This document shows positions 58,975 to 64,000 of a DNA stretch of 64,000 nt, in pieces; within the stretch, counting starts at the first letter, position 1, and each line of letters opens with the position of its first letter. Source of the DNA: Pseudomonas deceptionensis (GTDB lineage: Bacteria; Pseudomonadota; Gammaproteobacteria; Pseudomonadales; Pseudomonadaceae); assembly GCF_900106095.1 (NCBI RefSeq), contig NZ_FNUD01000002.1, positions 1,881,501-1,945,500 of the forward strand. The letters run 5' to 3'. Made by a program: the position numbers and the translations under genes. The notes beneath the pieces are model-generated. The model was not told the origin of the DNA. It made no database searches and saw only the letters and a program-made list of their open reading frames with translations.

Positions 58975-59325
58975 GTGGGAGCGAGCCTGCTCGCGATTCA
59001 GGCGCCGCGGTGGAACCGAACAATCACTGTGCTGTTATCGCGAGCGGGCTCGCTCCCACAAGGGCGCTGCAACCATCAGGTTGGGTAAGCACAACCGCCC
59101 CTCCAGAACCTCACACAATCTGAGTTCCTCCTCAATTCACCGTGGGAGCGAGCCCGCTCGCGAAGACCACTCGCGAGCAGGCTCGCTCCCACAAGGGCGC
59201 TGCAACCATCAGGTTGGGTAAGCACAACCGCCCCCCCCAGAACCTCACACAATCTGAGCTCCTCCTCAATTCACCGTGGGAGCGAGCCTGCTCGCGAAGA
59301 CCACTCGCGAGCGGGCTCGCTCCCA
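58975..59325. repeat. REP cluster with a 134-base tandem duplication
   Basis: Three REP pairs of the GTGGGAGCGAGC family lie at 58975-59059, 59142-59191 and 59276-59325. The segment from 59059 to 59191, including the sequence AGGGCGCTGCAACCATCAGG and the second REP, is repeated almost exactly at 59192-59325. The repeat unit is 134 bases. The whole gap between the PadR-type gene and the PBP gene is filled by this structure. Confidence 0.9.
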
Positions 59326-59334
59326 TAGAGGGTT

Positions 59335-62300
59335 TTAATTGTGTGCGGTTTGTATTGGCGCTGGCGCGTGGCACAGGGTGTTGGTGCCGGGTTGCAGGTA
59401 CGGCGTGAGGATCGGAGCCATGCCCTTGAGCACTTGCACCGGCAGCGCCGAGGTGAATTTGAACGCTTCGGCCGAGCGTCCGGGAACGAACGCGGTCAAG
59501 GTGCCGAAGTGGTGGGGGCCGATGTAAAACACGAAGGTCGCTGTGCGGTTGATCGACTTGGAGCTGAGGATTCGCCCGCCTGCGCCCATGCTTTCGATCC
59601 GGTTGTCACCGGTACCGGTTTTGCCGCCCATGGCCAGTGGTGTGCCGTCGTCGAGTTTGAAGCTGCCGGAAACCCGGCGCGCAGTCCCGGCATCCACCAC
59701 TTGCGAAAGGGCTTCGCGCAGGGCGGTGGCCACTTCGCTGGGCATGACCCGTACGCCTTTGTCGGGGTCGTTGATCAGGCGGGTTTCGTAGGGGGTATCT
59801 GCGGCGAAATTCAGGGTGTCGATGCGCAACACCGGCAAACGTACGCCATCGTTGAGGATGATCCCCATCAGCTCGGAGAGCGCCGCGGGTCTGTCCCCGG
59901 AGCTGCCCAGCGCGGTGGCGAGGGAGGGCACCAGGTGGTCAAACGGGTAACCGACTTTTTGCCAGCGTTGATGGATATCGAGGAAGGCTTCGATTTCCAG
60001 CATGGTGCGGATGCGACTGTCCCGGGCGCTCTTGTGCCGGCTTTTAAACAGCCAGCTGTAAACTTCCTGACGCTCATGTTCACTGGCGCCGACAGCTTGC
60101 TGGAAGGTGGCCTGCGGGTTAGTCAGCAAATACCCCAGCAACCACAGATCCAGCGGGTGGACTTTGGCAATGTAGCCCTGGTCTGGAAGGTCGTAGGCGC
60201 CGGGGCCGTAGCTTTGATACAGCTTGTTCAGCCGGTCGTCAGGGATCTTGTCGCTGCTCAGGTGTGAGCGCACAAAGCGGTTGAATGTGGTCTGGTCCGA
60301 ATTGGGGAACAGGTAGCGGTGCACCGCCGACATCCGGATGGCCGTGGGGTGCATGCTGTCGAGGAAGGTGTCGAGGCGGGCCTTGGAGTCTTTGCCTTTG
60401 TATTTTTTCCAGAACTTGAGCATGTACGTCGTGCCTTCACGATCGGCGAAGCGGCTCAGGTATTCCTGGCGAAGCGGGTTGCTGTCGTCCTTGAGCAGGT
60501 CGACGTTGTTGGTGGGCGCTTGGTACGAGGTGAAGCGCACCACGTCGCGCATCAGGCGCACAAAGGGCAGGTTGATGGACTCGCGTATCGCGTCGCGCAG
60601 TGTCGGAGAGCGGTTGTTGTCCTGATTGCGGAAGTTGTGGAAGTGATGCATGCCGCCACCGGTAAAGAAACCTTCCCCGGGGTTGGCCGAATATTGCCGA
60701 TCGAGTGCCGCATTGAGCATGGGGGCAAGGTTTGAACCGGGGTTCTGGATCAGGTAGGTCAGCGCCCAGCGAGTCAGGGGGTCTTGATCGCTGAGCTGGG
60801 TTTTTTTCAGGATCGCAACAGGCTGGCTGGCATAGCGGTCATGCAGCTCTGCAATGATTTGCAGGTAGGTGGTCAGCACCCGCAGTTTGGCCGTTGAGCC
60901 CAATTCAAGTTTGCTGCCTTCATTGATGTCGAAGGGCTGGTCGGTGCTGTCGGTTTGTACCCGGGCTCGTGCGCCGTCCGGGGTGAGTTCGAACAGCGTG
61001 AAGCTATAACGCACTTGTGCGGTGCTGGTGGGGGTCAGCAGGCTGGCGCCCAGCAGGCCGATTTTGCCGGCAAAGACGGGGTCCGCCAGTTGGCGAAGGT
61101 AGTCGCTGGCCTGCTGCTGCAAGTCGCCTTGCAAGGTGCTGGTGGCCGACAGGTCAAGACGGTCAAGGTCATACAACGGGCGCTGGAGCAGGGCGGAAAG
61201 GCGGCTGCGGGCCACGCTGATGCCCTTGTTGGTTTCGTTGGGTTGCATCGTGGGGGCCCGCGCCCAGTCGCGGTAGGTCACGTGGCTGGCCAGTGCGGCG
61301 GCCATCAGTGCCGGATCAATCACATTATTTTGCGCCAGCAGGCGGATATGGCTGTCGGTCAGTTGCGCCAGTTCTTCGCGGCCCCTGGCCAGGTAGTGCG
61401 ACGGCCTGCGCTGGGCAATCATCAGCGACAGCACCTCGCGCAGGGCCAGGCCTTTTTGCGCCAGGCTCTTGGCGTCTGTGGCGGTGCTCGTCAGGTCCTG
61501 GTTGACTTGATTGAAATCGGCGCCGTACCACACCCGCAAACCTTCGGCCATGCCGTGGACTTCGCCGTGGCCGGGGACTGCCGACAGCGGGACGCTGTTG
61601 AGGTAATCGCGCACCACTTTTTGCCGGGCCGTCAGTGTTTGCGGACTGTCCTGATAGGCACGCACGCTGGCTGACACCATCTGGCGCAGTTTTTCGCTGC
61701 TCGACAGCGTGAGCCCGTCGGGGGAGTGGCGGTATTTTTCAAGCTGGGTCGCCAGGGTGCTGCCCCCTGCGGACTGCCCCGACAGGTGCAGCAGCTTGGC
61801 GGCTTGGGAGTAAGCGGCCATGGCAAAACGCGGCCAGTCCACCGCGGGGTTGGCCAGCGGCTCTTTAGGGTCAAGCAGGTCGCGGTTCTCGATGAACAGC
61901 AAGCTGTGGACCACCAGCGGCGGAATAGTGGCGAAGCTCGAATACAGTTGCTGCGGGTAGTTGTACTGATACAGCGGGCTGCCTGCGCAATCAGTGATCG
62001 AAAGCCCGGCCTGTATTTTTTCTGGGTAGGGTACGAAGAAGCCGTTTTCGCTGTAGCTCAGCAACTTTGGCGAAAAGCGCGATTGTTGGGTGATGATGTA
62101 GTCGCGTTTTAGCAGGCGCGGCAGAAAGTTGCCCAAAGCGCTGTAGCCCAGACGCTTATCGAACGGCCCTTCACCGGGGTAAAGCATCGCGTCACTGGGG
62201 CCTGCATGCATCGAATAGCTGAGCGTAGCCGCAAAGCGGCTGAATTCACGGGCTTGCAGCCTGGAAGTACGGACTTCCTGGGCAATGACAAACCCCAGCA

Positions 62301-62442
62301 CAACCAGGGCCAACAGCACGAACAGCCCGAACAGGAGCCATCCGTAGCGCTTGGGCCTTGGCTGTTTTGGCGCAGGAGAATCGTCCATTTCCCCTGATGG
62401 TGCCGCCGTCTTGCTTGAATTGGAGTTCCATTGCACGCCCAT
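59335..62442 (-). CDS. Bifunctional class A penicillin-binding protein-like (transglycosylase/transpeptidase)
   Basis: The protein is 1035 aa, longer than PBP1a/1b. A cytoplasmic tail of about 30 residues precedes a membrane helix at about 35-55. The transglycosylase region contains SLLFIENRDLLDPKEP, with the Glu that replaces the usual EDRxF motif, and QSAGGSTLATQLEKYRHSP. The transpeptidase domain has the SxxK serine in LELGSTAKLRVLTTYL and KTGTGDN. It is conserved in Pseudomonas beside an amino acid permease gene, as seen here. Its place in the envelope is probably peptidoglycan synthesis, but this subgroup is little studied. ATG 62442 gives MGVQWNSNSSKT. Confidence 0.85.
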   Translation of the reverse strand: MGVQWNSNSSKTAAPSGEMDDSPAPKQPRPKRYGWLLFGLFVLLALVVLGFVIAQEVRTSRLQAREFSRFAATLSYSMHAGPSDAMLYPGEGPFDKRLGYSALGNFLPRLLKRDYIITQQSRFSPKLLSYSENGFFVPYPEKIQAGLSITDCAGSPLYQYNYPQQLYSSFATIPPLVVHSLLFIENRDLLDPKEPLANPAVDWPRFAMAAYSQAAKLLHLSGQSAGGSTLATQLEKYRHSPDGLTLSSSEKLRQMVSASVRAYQDSPQTLTARQKVVRDYLNSVPLSAVPGHGEVHGMAEGLRVWYGADFNQVNQDLTSTATDAKSLAQKGLALREVLSLMIAQRRPSHYLARGREELAQLTDSHIRLLAQNNVIDPALMAAALASHVTYRDWARAPTMQPNETNKGISVARSRLSALLQRPLYDLDRLDLSATSTLQGDLQQQASDYLRQLADPVFAGKIGLLGASLLTPTSTAQVRYSFTLFELTPDGARARVQTDSTDQPFDINEGSKLELGSTAKLRVLTTYLQIIAELHDRYASQPVAILKKTQLSDQDPLTRWALTYLIQNPGSNLAPMLNAALDRQYSANPGEGFFTGGGMHHFHNFRNQDNNRSPTLRDAIRESINLPFVRLMRDVVRFTSYQAPTNNVDLLKDDSNPLRQEYLSRFADREGTTYMLKFWKKYKGKDSKARLDTFLDSMHPTAIRMSAVHRYLFPNSDQTTFNRFVRSHLSSDKIPDDRLNKLYQSYGPGAYDLPDQGYIAKVHPLDLWLLGYLLTNPQATFQQAVGASEHERQEVYSWLFKSRHKSARDSRIRTMLEIEAFLDIHQRWQKVGYPFDHLVPSLATALGSSGDRPAALSELMGIILNDGVRLPVLRIDTLNFAADTPYETRLINDPDKGVRVMPSEVATALREALSQVVDAGTARRVSGSFKLDDGTPLAMGGKTGTGDNRIESMGAGGRILSSKSINRTATFVFYIGPHHFGTLTAFVPGRSAEAFKFTSALPVQVLKGMAPILTPYLQPGTNTLCHAPAPIQTAHN

Positions 62443-62539
62443 AGTCGACAGATCCACATACGCATCTTGGTTGCGCTTGGTTGAAGCGTAGACGCTGGCG
62501 GATACGGGTGAAAAATTTGTGAGTGTTATCCGATCATCC

Positions 62540-62644
62540 TGTAGCCGCTGACGAAGAACGCGGCTGAGATGGGCTGCGAACGGGCCTGACTTTCTGAAGC
62601 GCCTTCGGCCCTTGTCGCAGCCCCGTCCCTCGTCAGCGGATACA
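62540..62644. repeat. Inverted repeat of the TGTAGCCGCTG family
   Basis: The left arm TGTAGCCGCTGACGAAGAAC and the right arm CCCTCGTCAGCGGATACA are complementary with an imperfect centre. It lies between the divergent PBP-like and permease genes. The remaining sequence from 62645 to 62894 contains the permease promoter region and a purine-rich AAGGAGGA at about 62815 with no start codon in range. Confidence 0.78.
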
Positions 62645-62894
62645 TGCTGCAAGCGTCCAGTGCTGCGCTAAGCGTAGGAATAGAGCCTTCCAGCAAGGTG
62701 AATAGTTCTTATGGATGGACATGACTGTGCACCAACCCTGTGCAATACTCGCCGCCGATCTCAGTAGGGCATTTCCCTTTTGATCTATCGACCTACAAGG
62801 TCGAGGTTGATCAGGAAGGAGGACAGCCGACCCGGCCGTCTTGAACGAGCGCCCTGTTGATGCATATCCAATAACAATACGAGGTTGTACTTTT

Positions 62895-64000
62895 ATGCCA
62901 GTCGGCAACCACCAGCCCCACGGTGAAACCGCACAAGGCGGACCGCTCAAGCGCGAGCTGGGCGAACGTCACATTCGTTTGATGGCACTCGGCGCCTGTA
63001 TCGGCGTCGGCCTGTTTCTGGGCTCTGCCAAAGCCATCGAAATGGCCGGTCCGGCCATTATGCTGTCCTACATCATCGGTGGCCTGGCCATTCTGGTGAT
63101 CATGCGTGCCCTCGGCGAAATGGCCGTGCACAACCCGGTAGCCGGCTCGTTCAGCCGCTACGCCCAGGATTATCTGGGCCCGCTGGCAGGCTTTCTGACC
63201 GGCTGGAACTATTGGTTCCTGTGGCTGGTGACCTGCGTCGCCGAAATCACTGCGGTGGCGGTGTACATGGGCGTCTGGTTCCCCGATGTACCGCGCTGGA
63301 TCTGGGCCCTGGCGGCGCTGGTCAGCATGGGTTCGATCAACCTGATCGCAGTAAAGGCGTTCGGTGAGTTCGAGTTCTGGTTCGCCCTGATCAAGATCGT
63401 CACCATCATCGCGATGGTGATCGGCGGCATTGGCATCATTGCATTCGGCTTTGGCAATGACGGCGTAGCGCTGGGGATTTCCAACCTCTGGACCCACGGT
63501 GGCTTTTTGCCTAATGGCATCCAGGGCGTGTTGATGTCCCTGCAAATGGTGATGTTCGCTTACCTGGGCGTCGAGATGATCGGCCTGACCGCCGGCGAAG
63601 CCAAGAACCCGCAAAAGACCATCCCGAGTGCGATTGGCTCGGTGTTCTGGCGCATCCTGCTGTTCTATGTGGGTGCACTGTTCGTAATCCTGTCGATCTA
63701 CCCGTGGAACGAAATCGGCACTTCGGGCAGCCCGTTCGTGATGACCTTTGAGCGTCTGGGCATCAAGACGGCGGCAGGCATCATTAACTTCGTGGTGATT
63801 ACGGCGGCACTGTCGTCGTGCAACGGCGGGATCTTCAGCACGGGCCGCATGCTCTACAGCCTTGCGCAGAACGGTCAGGCCCCGGCCAACTTCGCCACCA
63901 CCGCAAAGAACGGTGTGCCGCGTCAGGCGTTGCTGCTGTCGATTGCCGTGCTGTTGCTGGGTGTACTGCTTAACTACCTGGCACCCGGCCAGGTCTTTGT
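62895..64000 (+). CDS. Amino acid permease (APC family, AroP/ProY/GabP-like), 3' truncated
   Basis: The reading frame runs from ATG 62895 without a stop to the window end, 368 codons. The start MPVGNHQPHG is followed by the AAT-family signature LKRELGERHIRLMALGACIG and VGLFLGSAKAIEMAGPAI, where the first helix and its Gly-Ile-Gly-like unwound region lie. Further helices match the aromatic/proline/GABA permease group (ALGEMAVHNPVAGSFSRYA, FWFALIKIVTIIAMVIGG, MFAYLGVEMIGLTAGEAKNP). GAGG sits nine bases upstream. The substrate is undetermined; the P. aeruginosa neighbour of the PBP-like gene is also such a permease. Confidence 0.9.
   Translation, partial: MPVGNHQPHGETAQGGPLKRELGERHIRLMALGACIGVGLFLGSAKAIEMAGPAIMLSYIIGGLAILVIMRALGEMAVHNPVAGSFSRYAQDYLGPLAGFLTGWNYWFLWLVTCVAEITAVAVYMGVWFPDVPRWIWALAALVSMGSINLIAVKAFGEFEFWFALIKIVTIIAMVIGGIGIIAFGFGNDGVALGISNLWTHGGFLPNGIQGVLMSLQMVMFAYLGVEMIGLTAGEAKNPQKTIPSAIGSVFWRILLFYVGALFVILSIYPWNEIGTSGSPFVMTFERLGIKTAAGIINFVVITAALSSCNGGIFSTGRMLYSLAQNGQAPANFATTAKNGVPRQALLLSIAVLLLGVLLNYLAPGQVF

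Noticed and set aside
58975..59325. Regular repeats resembling a CRISPR array
   Set aside because: The repeats are palindromic REP pairs with near-identical spacers from a tandem duplication, and there are only three; no cas genes are present.
62700..62770. Possible sigma54 promoter (GTGCACCAACCCTGTGCAAT) before the permease
   Set aside because: The -24 element lacks the GG dinucleotide with the correct spacing to GC, so the match is not good enough.
62811..62895. Earlier TTG start at 62841 for the amino acid permease, using AAGGAGGA near 62,815
   Set aside because: The spacing from the purine-rich site to TTG is too long and the extra 18 residues do not look like the family N-terminus; ATG 62895 has its own GAGG.

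Overview
The window is a stretch of a Pseudomonas chromosome, most likely from the P. fluorescens-type branch. The evidence is the order pilW-rodZ-ispG-hisS-yfgM-bamB-der, then leuA, xseA, guaB-guaA and tadA, together with Pseudomonas-type REP palindromes and a gcd/oprB-type glucose oxidation locus. All calls rest on reading the sequence and its translations; no database search was run. No rRNA, tRNA, CRISPR array, insertion sequence or phage gene was seen.

Layout. 1-11.4 kb is conserved housekeeping: type IV pilus assembly lipoprotein (5' truncated), RodZ, isoprenoid IspG, HisS, YfgM/BamB envelope biogenesis, the GTPase Der, a methionine-aminotransferase/omega-amidase pair that probably salvages keto-methylthiobutyrate, and leuA. 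12.0-20.5 kb is an accessory adhesion locus: a CS1/CblA-type (alternate chaperone-usher) fimbrial operon with chaperone, major pilin, usher and two tandem tip-subunit paralogues, followed by a membrane-bound ToxR-like regulator translationally coupled to a small membrane/periplasmic partner. 20.5-26.8 kb returns to the core: M23 peptidase, xseA, a zinc-ribbon protein, guaB and guaA.

26.8-30.6 kb is a small accessory patch of lipoproteins: three tandem paralogues of about 103 aa, a frameshifted fourth lipoprotein, a degraded larger coding fragment, another lipoprotein and a lipid-anchored trypsin-like protease. Its architecture resembles leftover type VI effector/immunity islands, which is inference. 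30.6-38.9 kb is a complete trehalose uptake system: TreR, EIIBC permease, phosphotrehalase, LamB-like porin, a fused EIIA-HPr-EI protein and a small EIIB-like protein lacking the catalytic cysteine. Two TreR operator-like palindromes lie in the divergent promoter region.

39-47 kb holds a multicopper oxidase overlapping tadA, cmoA-cmoB, a lysoplasmalogenase-like membrane protein, a chagasin-like inhibitor, an unknown protein and a second-type Lon protease. 47.3-49.8 kb is an AT-rich insert encoding an alpha-oxoamine-synthase-type PLP enzyme and an MFS exporter, a candidate small-molecule operon. 50-54 kb is the periplasmic glucose oxidation pair gcd/oprB. 54.2-64 kb carries a ZnuD-type TonB receptor with a Zur-box-like promoter, VF530 and Pr6Pr-family genes, a yqjI-yqjH-type metal-responsive regulator/ferric reductase operon, a cluster of REP elements with a 134-bp tandem duplication, a bifunctional class A PBP-like protein, and the start of an amino acid permease cut by the window end.
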